64,000 nt of DNA from PALSA-1296 sp038210275 (GCA_038210275.1 JBBQWV010000011.1:50633-114632), one strand, 5' to 3'; shown: positions 51,010-61,048, counted from the stretch's first letter. Numbers and translations are program-made. The notes: generated by a model not told the origin, from the letters alone.

Positions 51010-53082
51010 CTACTTCTCATGCACCAGCTTCACCGTTTTCACCTCACCAAATCCTGTGGATATTCTTGCATAGAATACACCGCTTGGGAATGACGAGCCA
51101 TCTAAATGAATCTGATGTGTTCCTGCTTCAAGAGAATATCCATGCGAATCCCCCCAAACCCATTTACCGAGTTCATCATACACTGCTACCTGAATGTATG
51201 TCATCCGGTTTAGCATAAACTCCAGCGTGGTTTCCTTCTTGAAAGGATTTGGGCTGGAGGTGAAGGAGGCGAGATAGACCTCAGACAATGGAGTAGCTTG
51301 ACCCGGAACGGATTTCTTGAGCAGGAATCCAAGTCTAAGCTGATCCAGTGAAGGAAGCACTGTATCTTCTGCGGTAGTGTCGCCAAGATCATGCATAGTT
51401 TGCCATGATTCATGACGGCTCTTAATTGTCTGATTGTAATCGTCAATTAATCCCTGATGGTCACAACCGGTATTATCAATCACATATTTGATTACTGCTA
51501 ACCAAGCATTTGGAATCGCCCACTTTCCATAGACATACGTACCTCCTATAGACTGTAAGCAAACGCAGAAATAAAATGGATCTTTCGTATTAAGATACAA
51601 AACAGAAATCAACCAGTCTCGATAAACGTCATAGCGGGTCGTATCATCAGGTGCATATTCCTGCACATCGGCATCAAGATGAGGAAAAGCATGGAAGGAG
51701 CTTATATCATTTGCACAAAGTTCGACATATTTACGCAATGAGTCATACTGCTGTCTAAATTCAGCGTTATTTTGAGGCTTATAACCAGTCCAAGGTCGTA
51801 GATGAGTACATTCGTCGGCAGTATCGAAAATAGTTTCTATCGCCCCAATTGACCTCTTCCCTGAAGAATAAATTTTTCCTGCAAAATCCATGATCGGTTC
51901 TGCGGTCAAAACTCCTGCTCCGATCGCCGGGCTTCCTGTTTTTAATGAGAAGTCGCCATGGAGAGTATCGGTGAAGAGGGGATCGCCAATAATGGACAGC
52001 GTATCATTCACGCCGGGCATTTCCGACAAGTTGATCGCCATAGGATCGGGATTCAGGTAATCATGGAAAAGATTATTTTTGAAGAACTCAGTATTGTACG
52101 TAAAGTCATTCGAAGCATTCAGATAGATATGATTTGTGCTATAGGTCGTAAAAATATTATTGGCGATGACGTTATTCGCCAGATAAATATTATTCGAACT
52201 CGTATTCAGGCTTCGAAATGCAAACTGCAACATCTTAAAGCAGGTGTTATTAATGATAAAGGAATTATGACAAGAGCCAAGCCTGATGCCGGTATTCCCA
52301 CCAATAAAAATATTTGCATAGACCTTAATGCTATCTGCCTCCCAAGCCGCACCAAGCGGACAGAAAAATTGTGGACCCGTATCGCCGCCGATATCTAATC
52401 CGCCGGCAGTGCAATTAATAAAAAGATTTCTCTGATACGTAATATTCTTCGAGCCGCCCTTGCAATGCGAACCATCGGCGGGCATATTTATAAATTTGCA
52501 ACTCTCGATTCGTCCGTTGCGGTCAGCATTCATGCTGATACCATCAGCGATATTTGTGCCATAAGAAAAAAGACAATTCGTCACGACAAAATTATCCGTG
52601 CCGGTGAACTTCAAACATGCTCCGCTTCCGGTTTTGCCGGTATTATTTAATTCAGTGAAGTTACAGCTATCAATAATAATATCATGATTATCTATGAAGC
52701 AATCATACATATAATCAAAAAATAGCTGGTGGAAAACATTTGCAGAATATGCCGTATCATTGCCAAAGAAATTCAGTCCTTTGATCTTTAGATACTGCGC
52801 ATGTTGAAAAGTATATTGCACATGAATAGAAACGGAATCCCCCGGATAGTTCATGATGACGATCCATTTGCTCGGTGATCCTATTAAGCTATCAATTCCA
52901 TATCCTGTATCGGAATAAATTCCAGCATGGACAAAGATGGTATCGCCCGGATGCACGTTCTTTGAATGGCTTGCTGCAAAGATGGATGGGTAACTCTGTC
53001 CCGGACCGACATGGATCTGTCCACTTCCACTTCCGGCAAGAAGGGAAGAGGCGAGGATGATCAAGCAGATTATTTTTTTCAT
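51010..53082 (-). CDS. T9SS cargo with right-handed beta-helix
   Basis: The protein has 690 residues: signal peptide (IICLIILASSLLAGSGSG), then a parallel beta-helix from about 25 to 415 (PSIFAASHSKNVHPGDTIFVHAGIYSD opens it, then IDSCNFTELNNTG, IESCKFINMPADGSHCKGGSKNITYQRN, FIINNTCFKML ... RSIGAIE). This is the DUF1565/pectate-lyase-like fold. Residues about 425-605 are a helical region with paired Cys. A T9SS type A domain closes it (TSSPNPFKKETTLEFML ... VKLVHEK). Possible polysaccharide binding or lyase activity, but no catalytic Asp/Arg triad could be confirmed. Confidence 0.85.
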   Translation of the reverse strand: MKKIICLIILASSLLAGSGSGQIHVGPGQSYPSIFAASHSKNVHPGDTIFVHAGIYSDTGYGIDSLIGSPSKWIVIMNYPGDSVSIHVQYTFQHAQYLKIKGLNFFGNDTAYSANVFHQLFFDYMYDCFIDNHDIIIDSCNFTELNNTGKTGSGACLKFTGTDNFVVTNCLFSYGTNIADGISMNADRNGRIESCKFINMPADGSHCKGGSKNITYQRNLFINCTAGGLDIGGDTGPQFFCPLGAAWEADSIKVYANIFIGGNTGIRLGSCHNSFIINNTCFKMLQFAFRSLNTSSNNIYLANNVIANNIFTTYSTNHIYLNASNDFTYNTEFFKNNLFHDYLNPDPMAINLSEMPGVNDTLSIIGDPLFTDTLHGDFSLKTGSPAIGAGVLTAEPIMDFAGKIYSSGKRSIGAIETIFDTADECTHLRPWTGYKPQNNAEFRQQYDSLRKYVELCANDISSFHAFPHLDADVQEYAPDDTTRYDVYRDWLISVLYLNTKDPFYFCVCLQSIGGTYVYGKWAIPNAWLAVIKYVIDNTGCDHQGLIDDYNQTIKSRHESWQTMHDLGDTTAEDTVLPSLDQLRLGFLLKKSVPGQATPLSEVYLASFTSSPNPFKKETTLEFMLNRMTYIQVAVYDELGKWVWGDSHGYSLEAGTHQIHLDGSSFPSGVFYARISTGFGEVKTVKLVHEK

Positions 53083-53172
53083 AGTGCAGAATCTTTGATG
53101 TTGAGCAACATCAATTAAAACTCAGTCATTCCAAGTGAATGAAACTGCTTTCTTACCCTCGACCTTTTTCTC

Positions 53173-53192
53173 GAACGGACTGAAGTCCGTTC
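53173..53192. repeat. REP-like hairpin
   Basis: GAACGGACT-GA-AGTCCGTTC, perfect 9-bp stem, in the gap between two T9SS genes. Same core as the RAYT-associated REPs but with GA instead of TT in the loop. Confidence 0.7.
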
Positions 53193-53203
53193 AATATGTC
53201 CTC

Positions 53204-56200
53204 CTATTTCACCTTCACAAATCTCTGCGTCACTGATCCCGCGCTCGAATTCATCTGCATATAATACACTCCTTCGCTCAATCCGTGAACTGGAATTTCG
53301 ATTTGCGAAATGCCGGAGAGAATATCTCGCTTATAGACTTCACGTCCCAAAACATCAAACATAATCAGGGTGGCTTTTTCTTGCGAAGGGAAATTTACGA
53401 TGACGGAATTTCCGCTTGCTGGATTTGGATGAATCGTAAATGATTGAGAAGTTAATAAATTTTCCACTCCCGCTTTTGGAGTTGCATTTCCGTTCAGCAC
53501 AGAATTACTCTTAATTGAATGCGCGAATGATCTTTCCAGATCGGTGCTCCAATCTATTCCAGCGGTGAATGGTCCATCTTGTTTCGGATGGAAGCAGATA
53601 TTTATCTGTACGCTTCCGCCAGTGGGAATTAAGAAGGGAAGTTTGCTAGTATCAACTGAGAAATTTATGTTATCCGATAAACTAAATGACTTCGTTAAAG
53701 TGAACGGAGCCGAGCCGACATTTTTCACCAGAAGATTTTTGCAGATCGTATCTCCGATAATACTACTACCGAAATTAAGATCGGAGGAAGAAATGAGTCC
53801 CGTAGCACCATGAGCATCAAGCGAAACAGGAATAGTAAAACAATCAGTCTGGATGAGAAGTGTATCACGGTGCCGAACAGAATCTTTTGCTATATAGCAA
53901 AGCTGGACAGAAACTGAATCTTTCGGCAAAAGAATATATGGAAGCGCAGGCGTAATGGAGCGGATATTGAAGGCAGCATCGACTTTCTTTAAATTCGCAG
54001 AACCCAGAAGGATCGACGCTCCGCCTTCAGAAGCAGTGTTTTTTACAACGAACGTGGTACAAATTTCATCACCGATCTTTTGCGGCTGAAAAAATATGCT
54101 ATCGGGTTTTAGAGAAGCAACCGGACTTGTTGCAAAGCTAATTGTTGGAGCATTGCGATTTAGGCGAACGATCATTCCATTACCGAGATTATCAATAATG
54201 CAAACCGGTGCAGTAGCAGCAGCAAGTTGATTACTAAATTTTACTTTGAAGCAGTATGGATCAGATGAGTGATAATCCGGATGCAACTCACCGGAAGTAA
54301 AAGCAGGCGAAGTGGAATCTAATACTGCATTCGAAAATTTCATACCGAGACGATCGAAGTAAATGCCTTCGGTATCATCAACAAGCATGACAGCCTTAAT
54401 TCCCGGATCATTTGAACCTGTATCCTTGACGCAGATCGTCCAACCTGAACATTTGGATAAGGTATCAATGGATATTTTAAAAGATGGTGCGACTCCAGTA
54501 TTGAGCTGCGTTCCTGCAGGGGCGGCATTCTCGAAGTTGAAGTTCAAAAAATATTGATATTGTATGACGAGTTTGTTCATGCCATATGTATAGGCAATGA
54601 ACGGATGATCTGAACGCAGAGAAAAAGAACCCGGTCCCATACGATACACTCCGCCGGTGATATTATGATATTGTTTAGAAACATTAAGGAACGATCCAAC
54701 CAGATTAAATCCTGTAGCTAATGGTACTAAGGGAGCTCCGTCATTTGATACTCGGATACCGGCAAGGCTATCGGCAATAATGTTCACATACTGATCTTCA
54801 GTAATACCATCAATTGTTTTAGGCTGAAGAAGAGAAAAATTATATGAGGTTCTCCAACGTGATTTAGGGATGATCGTCATCATGCTCGGAGAAGGTGCAA
54901 CGCCAGAAGGGGGTTGACTGCGTTCATCATATTGTGTAACACCAATTTTTTTACCATTCGTGGAATAAATATCAACGGGCGAAGTAATATCAAGATGTTC
55001 AGCAAAGTGAAATCTTGATGCAGACATTGGATACGCACCTGATATCCCAACTACATCAGCTTGTGCCACAGCTATTGCATTATCAAAAGCAAATACTCGA
55101 TAATTATCTCCATGTCCGTCATCCGATGGCGGCGTTGCTTCACGGAAGGGGAGAGAGATATATCCGGTACTATCCCAATATTCCACGGGAAGCATTTGCT
55201 CGATCATATAATCTCTCCCCTCAGTAAAAGTAAAATATGACGAATTAAAATCTCCGATGAATGCATCCTCATGACCGGAGATCACGGAGATCGGTTTTGA
55301 TGATTGAATGATCGTGCCTGAAATATCTGCGCCTGCATCTCTGCCATTTGAACGAACAAGATACGACTGACCTTTGCCTAATCCAATAGTGAACGGATGA
55401 GGTAATCCCGTTGCACCGGGTCCTGTATTGACGCCTATATGATCGCCGGTTGTTGTAGTGGTTGGAATTATATTTATGTTAGTCCCTTCTTCCGTTCCTA
55501 TGATCAAGAATGAACCGCCTCCGTTATCGGCTAGTGTTGGCAGACCATAACCTCTAAGTGCTCCGTTACCCGGATTATCATTATAACTTGCAACCACATA
55601 ATTTTTCCCTAAGCCAAGTACGGGAAGCGCTAGATAACTTCCGCCGGAGTTTGCTCCCTTGGAAATAAATTGGACACTTATAGGATATTGAGAAGTGATG
55701 TGACACGTCTTGTATTCCGGAACTTCAGAATTTGTATCAATGCGCAAGGCTGAGAGGTCAAGTTCCACCTGTATAGAGTGCCTTCGGAGGACTTGCTTGA
55801 TAAGAGGATTTGCCTCCTTCCCTGATGCATCAAAATATGAGATCTTAACGGTGTTATCATAATATGTAGTTATGACAGCAAAAGCCGCATAGCCGTTTGA
55901 TCCCACATAATTGTAACTTGGAGTTATTAATCCAAGATAAAAATCTTTCCCTTCATTGGTTATGCTTCCATGTGGAAGAATTTGCGCCGAAAAACTTCCT
56001 TTCATTCCGATCGCAGAATAAATGGGATCTTCATAGGAGTAATTCCCGGCTATTTCAATGGTATAAGAATACGTTGTGCCGGAAATTACCGAAGTGATCG
56101 GCTTTGCACCCGGAGGTACGGAAATTGATTTAAGCGGATACTGAGAAAAGTTGCCACGCCACACAATCGTGTCTCCCACTTCGACTGCAAGAGAAGATGG

Positions 56201-56338
56201 GTTATACGTATAGCCGTTAAGACCACCAAAATCAATATAATGCAGGGTAGATGCCGATAAGCACTTGCTGGCAATCAGCATCAGTAAAAGTGTACTGATC
56301 GCTGTTAAATGGGGAAGACGATTCACAGTTGTGTTCAT
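53204..56338 (-). CDS. Large T9SS cargo with cupredoxin-like start and IgGFc-binding-like domain
   Basis: The protein has 1044 residues from the ATG at 56338; a TTG four codons upstream is less likely. Signal peptide (AISTLLLMLIASKCLSAS). Residues about 30-105 look like a plastocyanin/cupredoxin fold (YNPSSLAVEVGDTIVWRG ... IGMKGSFSAQ) whose copper ligands are missing except Met. An IgGFc-binding-like beta-propeller region follows (about 110-560; GKDFYLGL, SYLVRSNGRDAG, SSKPISVISGHEDAF). Next come choice-of-anchor D repeats with NVGSAPFTL and a T9SS domain (FTIHPNPASGNSVIVNF). Large exported protein; ligand unknown. Confidence 0.82.
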   Translation of the reverse strand: MNTTVNRLPHLTAISTLLLMLIASKCLSASTLHYIDFGGLNGYTYNPSSLAVEVGDTIVWRGNFSQYPLKSISVPPGAKPITSVISGTTYSYTIEIAGNYSYEDPIYSAIGMKGSFSAQILPHGSITNEGKDFYLGLITPSYNYVGSNGYAAFAVITTYYDNTVKISYFDASGKEANPLIKQVLRRHSIQVELDLSALRIDTNSEVPEYKTCHITSQYPISVQFISKGANSGGSYLALPVLGLGKNYVVASYNDNPGNGALRGYGLPTLADNGGGSFLIIGTEEGTNINIIPTTTTTGDHIGVNTGPGATGLPHPFTIGLGKGQSYLVRSNGRDAGADISGTIIQSSKPISVISGHEDAFIGDFNSSYFTFTEGRDYMIEQMLPVEYWDSTGYISLPFREATPPSDDGHGDNYRVFAFDNAIAVAQADVVGISGAYPMSASRFHFAEHLDITSPVDIYSTNGKKIGVTQYDERSQPPSGVAPSPSMMTIIPKSRWRTSYNFSLLQPKTIDGITEDQYVNIIADSLAGIRVSNDGAPLVPLATGFNLVGSFLNVSKQYHNITGGVYRMGPGSFSLRSDHPFIAYTYGMNKLVIQYQYFLNFNFENAAPAGTQLNTGVAPSFKISIDTLSKCSGWTICVKDTGSNDPGIKAVMLVDDTEGIYFDRLGMKFSNAVLDSTSPAFTSGELHPDYHSSDPYCFKVKFSNQLAAATAPVCIIDNLGNGMIVRLNRNAPTISFATSPVASLKPDSIFFQPQKIGDEICTTFVVKNTASEGGASILLGSANLKKVDAAFNIRSITPALPYILLPKDSVSVQLCYIAKDSVRHRDTLLIQTDCFTIPVSLDAHGATGLISSSDLNFGSSIIGDTICKNLLVKNVGSAPFTLTKSFSLSDNINFSVDTSKLPFLIPTGGSVQINICFHPKQDGPFTAGIDWSTDLERSFAHSIKSNSVLNGNATPKAGVENLLTSQSFTIHPNPASGNSVIVNFPSQEKATLIMFDVLGREVYKRDILSGISQIEIPVHGLSEGVYYMQMNSSAGSVTQRFVKVK

Positions 56339-56438
56339 TTCTGTTGACAAAAAAACTTGAAAAAATAATGATGCTATTTATATAACACAGCAGTCGAGAA
56401 AATGTCTCAAATTAGAATGACTTTTTTGACAACAACCT

Positions 56439-56470
56439 AAGAACCCCGCCGATAGTGGCGGGGTTCTTTT
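56439..56470 (-). terminator. Rho-independent terminator between YfhO and the large T9SS gene
   Basis: Perfect 12-bp stem AAGAACCCCGCC / GGCGGGGTTCTT, loop GATAGT. It lies 30 bp after the YfhO stop on the minus strand; the A/T flanks suit both directions. Confidence 0.85.
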
Positions 56471-56499
56471 CATATCCCAAAAATCCTTTAAAAATCTTG

Positions 56500-59148
56500 C
56501 TAATCTTGGTCCTGCTTCGGCTTTTTCTTAAATTCAAAAAATAATCCCAATCCCAATCCGAGAATTGCAAGGATATTTGTTGTAAGCGAGATAGTTTTTC
56601 CGTTTGTATAACGATCATCTTGATAGCGCATACGAAGTATGTGCTCTCCGGCAGGAATTTTGATCGCACGGAAAGCGTAGTTTGCTTTGTAGATCGTGGC
56701 AGGAGTTTTATCATCCAACTCTGCTTTCCAATACGGATACCATGTATCGGAAACAAAGAGTAGCCTATCGCCACTGGATTTCGTTTTGATCTCAATATAT
56801 TCATTTTCGTATTTCACGACCGATACAGATTCGAGAGAATCATTCACAGGCGTTGCAGCAAGCGCGCCAAGTCCATCAGGCTGTTTATCAAAGAATACTT
56901 CATCGCGTGGATTGAACGTTCCATCGCGCATCGCTTGCAAAATATCAAGTGCAGGTTTAACTTCGTATCGGCTGACAAAAAATGCGCGCGGAAGAACTTG
57001 CGTATTCTGCCAAACAACGGTTTGGACAGGTCTCCCATCGCGTCCTTGCAAACTTTCTTTAGATTTAAAGACAATATTCATACGGCCTTGTACCGAATCG
57101 ACTGGAAATGTGGCAATTATGTATTTTGTATTAAGTAAACTCCACATGAAGGGATTGAAAATTAGTTGTCCTTGTGCATTACCTGTGACATCAACAACAT
57201 CTTGATATTCACGCATTTTTGCTGCACTGTATCCAGTGATAGTTTGCAAATTCCAAACAACGGGTACATTTGAAGTGCCTTCATTTACATCTAAAATTCG
57301 GAATAATGATTTATCCTGCTTGATAAATTCGACATAATCATGAGTACCCATATTCTGACGGAATTCAGACTTCGAGACGATATCCATCGGTCGGTAAGCG
57401 ATTCTCACAAGATCAAAAATTGAAATAAGAAGTACGACAGAGGTGACAATTATTGCTGTGATACCCTTACCTTTTTGATAAAGCCAAAGTAAAAAAACTG
57501 CAATAAGGGCGAGTAGTGAACAAATAGCAGCGTCATTCAAGGCTGTCTTTATTGCTATATCTTTCAGATATGGGTCTTGAGAAGCTTCTTTTCCACTTGA
57601 GGCAATGCCACTACTTAATGTGCTTTCAATCGCTCCACGTCCAATTATTGAAATTAAAAAAAACGCTGCCGCCGTATACAATGCGAAAGTTGTGATTTTT
57701 AAAAGTCTCGCCTTTAATAGTTTGTCGTCTCCCACTTTCATAATTTTAATAATTCTATCAAGTGCCAGCGCTGCTAAAATAGGGAAGCACATTTGCATTA
57801 GCACAAGCGACATCATTGGCGCTCGGAATTTATTGAAGACAGGGAAGTGCTCGAACATTGGACGGTAGATCAGCGACCAATTACTTCCGAAAGAGAGCAG
57901 CAACGCAAAAAGACTGATGATGGCAAGCGGCGCAACGAGCCGGTCTTTTTTCCAAAGAGCAAAAATTGCGATCATAGCAAGAAAGAATACAACTGTGCCG
58001 GTATAATTTGCTGCATCGGTAATAGACATCTGCCCCCAGTAAGCATTTTTCCGGGATCCATTATCTATAGGTAGTTTGCCGAAGCCATACCAGCCCGGCA
58101 CGATAAAGGTAATCATTTCGGCGGGCGAGAAAGAGAATTGCGTTGCATATTCCCAATCAAGTCCGCCGGAATTCGAGACGCCGGATGACCCATTCGCCTT
58201 TGGTTTTTCTCCGTTAACCGTCGCTCTATCAACGATGGGTGATGCTCCGCGAATAGAATATTGATCATAGCCAAGTGTTGAAAGATAGCGGTCTGCCGAC
58301 ATTGCAAATGCCGCGCCGACCATAACGAGAGTAATTATTCCCGTTCGAAAAACAGGAATAAGATTTCGCTTTCCGATGAGATCACTGACAAGCCAGACAA
58401 TAAAATAAATAAGGATGGCAAGGAATTGGTAGAATACCATCTGGGGATGCGTGGAGTCAAGAAGGAAATGTAGCGAGATCGCAAGCACGGAAATCCAGAG
58501 AAGCATCTGCTTCCAATTCAATTTTTCTTCACGAAGTTTTTCTAAGCACAGCAAAATATAGGGGAAGCACATCACGGCGAAGATCTTTGTGTTATGCCCG
58601 ATCATCACGTACGTCATGATCCACGTCGAGAACATTCCGCTGAATGCGGCAAAGAGCGCGACAAGGTGCGAGGTTTTTCGCCCCATTCGCATCAGCAAGT
58701 AAAGCCCAAGTCCGAAAATAAAATATCGCCAAATATGGATCATCGCATCATTCCCACCGAAAAGTGCGACGGGGATCGAGCAAACAAAATCAAATGCTTC
58801 ATGCGCCAGATCGTACGTTCTGGCACCTGTTGACATCAGCGCCGCAAAGCTTGGCATTCCGCAGAAAATATTCGGAATCCATTGCGGCACGCTCTGCCCT
58901 GCTGCCTGAGCAGCAGTGATGTATGGCACAATGCTTTCGCTTGCCGTATTGTCGCCGGCATTGAAGGCTTTATCTTTTCCGAGAACACCGTTAAAGAAAA
59001 TAAGCAATGCGACAAAGATCGCCAAAATTGCAAGCGGTCCGCGCGCTTTTTCGGGAATGCCCGAGCTTTTAGATTCGGATTGCGGATTGCGAATCTCGTT
59101 CAGTGATTTTGTTTGCTTATTCTTAAATAACGGTTTTTGCTGAGCCAT
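56500..59148 (-). CDS. YfhO-family polytopic membrane protein
   Basis: The protein has 882 residues with an N-terminal cytoplasmic tail and about twelve membrane helices in the first 600 residues (ILAIFVALLIFFNGVLG, YFIFGLGLYLLMRMG, ISVLAISLHFLL and others), with a periplasmic C-terminal domain (DVNEGTSNVPVVWNLQTITGYSAAKM) and a final membrane helix. YfhO proteins belong to the GT-C superfamily and attach sugars to lipid-linked or teichoic-type polymers in characterised Bacillus and Listeria members. The donor here is unknown. Start ATG at 59148 with a TATTTTTG box 28 bp upstream. Long for the family, as in other Bacteroidota. Confidence 0.85.
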   Translation of the reverse strand: MAQQKPLFKNKQTKSLNEIRNPQSESKSSGIPEKARGPLAILAIFVALLIFFNGVLGKDKAFNAGDNTASESIVPYITAAQAAGQSVPQWIPNIFCGMPSFAALMSTGARTYDLAHEAFDFVCSIPVALFGGNDAMIHIWRYFIFGLGLYLLMRMGRKTSHLVALFAAFSGMFSTWIMTYVMIGHNTKIFAVMCFPYILLCLEKLREEKLNWKQMLLWISVLAISLHFLLDSTHPQMVFYQFLAILIYFIVWLVSDLIGKRNLIPVFRTGIITLVMVGAAFAMSADRYLSTLGYDQYSIRGASPIVDRATVNGEKPKANGSSGVSNSGGLDWEYATQFSFSPAEMITFIVPGWYGFGKLPIDNGSRKNAYWGQMSITDAANYTGTVVFFLAMIAIFALWKKDRLVAPLAIISLFALLLSFGSNWSLIYRPMFEHFPVFNKFRAPMMSLVLMQMCFPILAALALDRIIKIMKVGDDKLLKARLLKITTFALYTAAAFFLISIIGRGAIESTLSSGIASSGKEASQDPYLKDIAIKTALNDAAICSLLALIAVFLLWLYQKGKGITAIIVTSVVLLISIFDLVRIAYRPMDIVSKSEFRQNMGTHDYVEFIKQDKSLFRILDVNEGTSNVPVVWNLQTITGYSAAKMREYQDVVDVTGNAQGQLIFNPFMWSLLNTKYIIATFPVDSVQGRMNIVFKSKESLQGRDGRPVQTVVWQNTQVLPRAFFVSRYEVKPALDILQAMRDGTFNPRDEVFFDKQPDGLGALAATPVNDSLESVSVVKYENEYIEIKTKSSGDRLLFVSDTWYPYWKAELDDKTPATIYKANYAFRAIKIPAGEHILRMRYQDDRYTNGKTISLTTNILAILGLGLGLFFEFKKKPKQDQD

Positions 59149-59176
59149 ACGTAGTTATTGAATGAAATATAGAATT

Positions 59177-59184
59177 CAAAAATA
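59177..59184 (-). promoter_or_regulatory. -7 box upstream of the YfhO gene
   Basis: Minus-strand TATTTTTG, 28 bp before the ATG at 59148. Confidence 0.45.
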
Positions 59185-59279
59185 CGGAGAGATTGCGTTG
59201 GGGTTTCTAATATGCTATTTACAGCAGAAACCATCTGAGAATCAAATAGGGTTATAATCTACCGTCATTTTACAAGAAT

Positions 59280-60005
59280 ATGAAAAAAATAATTTCTTTT
59301 GGTTTGTTTTTGTTCTTGCTGAATATCAGTTCAGCATCAGCACAGGATTTCGAAGGGCAAGTAATGTTGCAACTGGGCGGAAAACAATGGGAGGATTTTG
59401 AGATCCCGCCTCCAACGATTATTTATATTAAAGGTCAGAAAACACTTACTAAAATAGTCGGTCCATTCCTCAATTATTATATTTATGTAGATATTGGAAC
59501 AGGGAGGGTTGTAGATGTAAATATGAGTAAAGGAGTAGGGCATGAAGCGACATTATCCGATTTCAGAGAAGCAATACGAGCAGATACAAGTAAGTCTAAA
59601 GATACATTACCCCCTCTTATAGCAACAGGTGATACAGAGAGAATCGGTAATCTAAAACTTAATTCAGCATGCTATCGTATGATCATGGAGCACAAAGATG
59701 CAGGTAGAGAAGTGGAATTGGAAATTTGGTTTACGAGAGGTCTCAGTGAACCTATTACCGGTTTTTTTAAGAATTATCTTGAAAGTATTATGATCGGTTT
59801 TTTTGGGAATGATTTTATAGGCAGACTAAGGTCAGTGTTCAAACCTTTTATTGAAAGAGGTGAGATGCCGATAGAAGTAGGGTTCAGGATAAAAGGGCAA
59901 AAGGAATTAGATTCGAAACTTGATTTTCTCTGGTTTGATGATGTGAAATTAGATGATGCAACCTTTAATATTCCAAAGAATATTAAAATTGAGCAACAAC
60001 ATTAA
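59280..60005 (+). CDS. Secreted DUF4412-like protein A
   Basis: The protein has 241 residues: signal peptide (LFLFLLNISSASAQ), then a beta-barrel-like domain. DFEGQVMLQLGGKQWEDFEIP opens it and LKLNSACYRMIMEHKD ... VELEIWFT sits in the middle. The outline (FEGxVxL ... NxxxCYxxxxxHKD) is shared with the next gene, so the two are divergent paralogues. DUF4412 proteins are secreted, and no activity is known. Start ATG at 59280. Co-transcription with the downstream paralogue is likely: 78 bp gap with no terminator. Confidence 0.7.
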   Translation: MKKIISFGLFLFLLNISSASAQDFEGQVMLQLGGKQWEDFEIPPPTIIYIKGQKTLTKIVGPFLNYYIYVDIGTGRVVDVNMSKGVGHEATLSDFREAIRADTSKSKDTLPPLIATGDTERIGNLKLNSACYRMIMEHKDAGREVELEIWFTRGLSEPITGFFKNYLESIMIGFFGNDFIGRLRSVFKPFIERGEMPIEVGFRIKGQKELDSKLDFLWFDDVKLDDATFNIPKNIKIEQQH

Positions 60006-60083
60006 AATTTCATTATGAAAGTGGGGGTTGAAACCCCTTCGCTTGCCCTCTCGTTACAACTTCTCTTAAATAATGATTTATAT

Positions 60084-60782
60084 ATGAAACAACGTATCAG
60101 CTATTTATTAACTTTCGCATTTGCGCTATTTCTATCGGGAAATGCATTTGCCCAGAAAACTTTCGAGGGCACAATGACGATGGAGATCGCGTCCCATCAA
60201 AAAGATAATGCAAAAATGACGATGACGACAAGCGTCAAAGGCGAGAAGTCTGTCATGGAATTGCAAATGGCACAGGGCAACATGAAAATGTTTATTGATC
60301 AGGCTGCCGGCAAGATGACGATGGTCATGGAAGCATTGAAGATGGGAATGGTTACCGATCTGAAAAAAGCAGAAGAGGCTGCAAAGAAATTGCCGCAAGA
60401 TTTGGAACCGCCTACGATCACCGCTACAGGGGAGAAAAAAAATATCAATGGACATGAGTGCGAACGCTACCAGGTTATTACTCACACCGGCGATTCAAGC
60501 AATTGGTGGATGACCAAGGATGTTCCCGAGAGGATGTTAAAATCATTGCGAGCTACGCTGGAAAAAGGCATGAAAAATGCCGTGCGTAGCCGTGCCGGAG
60601 GGATTGGCAGTTCGATGGAAGCCTTATTCAAGAAAGGGATGATGCCGATACAGATCGAATCCAAACAGGCAACGATCACCTTTGTGAAATTCGAAGAAAA
60701 GCAAATTGATGATTCCGTTTTCGTTATTCCGTCCGACATTACCATTCAGGAGATGCCGGCAGGTCTTGGCGGAGGGATGTAG
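60084..60782 (+). CDS. Secreted DUF4412-like protein B, methionine-rich
   Basis: The protein has 232 residues from the ATG at 60084, which gives the signal peptide (YLLTFAFALFLSGNAFAQ); the frame is open from 60015 but that leader is not plausible. The DUF4412 core reads KTFEGTMTMEIASHQKD, then INGHECERYQV and SSNWWMTKDVPERML. The first 90 residues carry about 18 methionines in MxM and MxMxM clusters, which may bind copper or resist oxidation. Followed by an inverted repeat and tRNA-Val. Confidence 0.75.
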   Translation: MKQRISYLLTFAFALFLSGNAFAQKTFEGTMTMEIASHQKDNAKMTMTTSVKGEKSVMELQMAQGNMKMFIDQAAGKMTMVMEALKMGMVTDLKKAEEAAKKLPQDLEPPTITATGEKKNINGHECERYQVITHTGDSSNWWMTKDVPERMLKSLRATLEKGMKNAVRSRAGGIGSSMEALFKKGMMPIQIESKQATITFVKFEEKQIDDSVFVIPSDITIQEMPAGLGGGM

Positions 60783-60797
60783 GAAAATATGAAATGG

Positions 60798-60845
60798 GAA
60801 ATATGAACTATTAATACGTTGTTTTATTTTCATAGTTCATATTTC
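60798..60845. terminator. Inverted repeat between DUF4412-like gene B and tRNA-Val
   Basis: Perfect 14-bp arms GAAATATGAACTAT / ATAGTTCATATTTC with a 20-base T-rich loop. It ends 23 bp before the tRNA. Low G+C makes it a weak terminator; it may instead be a protein-binding site. Confidence 0.4.
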
Positions 60846-60867
60846 TGATCTCATATTTCCCCCAAAC

Positions 60868-60942
60868 GGGCATTTAGCTCAGCTGGTCTAGAGCAATCGC
60901 CTCACACGCGATAGGTCACAGGTTCAAATCCTGTAATGCCCA
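60868..60942 (+). tRNA. tRNA-Val (anticodon CAC)
   Basis: 75 bases fold without forcing: acceptor GGGCATT / AATGCCC, D-arm GCTC / GAGC, anticodon stem ATCGC / GCGAT around CTCACAC (anticodon CAC, reading GTG), T-arm ACAGG-TTCAAAT-CCTGT, discriminator A. The 3' CCA is not encoded. Preceded by an A/T-rich palindrome and followed by a CATCCCGAAA / TTTCGGGATG hairpin (60997-61017). Confidence 0.97.
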
Positions 60943-60996
60943 CGAGTTTAGCTTAAGCGTAAAATCGAAGATTCGCAGAGGCGGACTTAAATTAGG

Positions 60997-61017
60997 CATC
61001 CCGAAATTTTCGGGATG
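60997..61017 (+). terminator. Hairpin downstream of tRNA-Val
   Basis: Perfect 10-bp palindrome CATCCCGAAA-T-TTTCGGGATG, followed by AATTCTTC. Candidate tRNA terminator, though the T tract is poor. Confidence 0.5.
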
Positions 61018-61048
61018 AATTCTTCACCATGTATTCCAATTTAGAATT

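Noticed and set aside
56412..56804. 130-codon frame at the end of the YfhO gene
   Set aside because: Out-of-frame reading that runs through the terminator.
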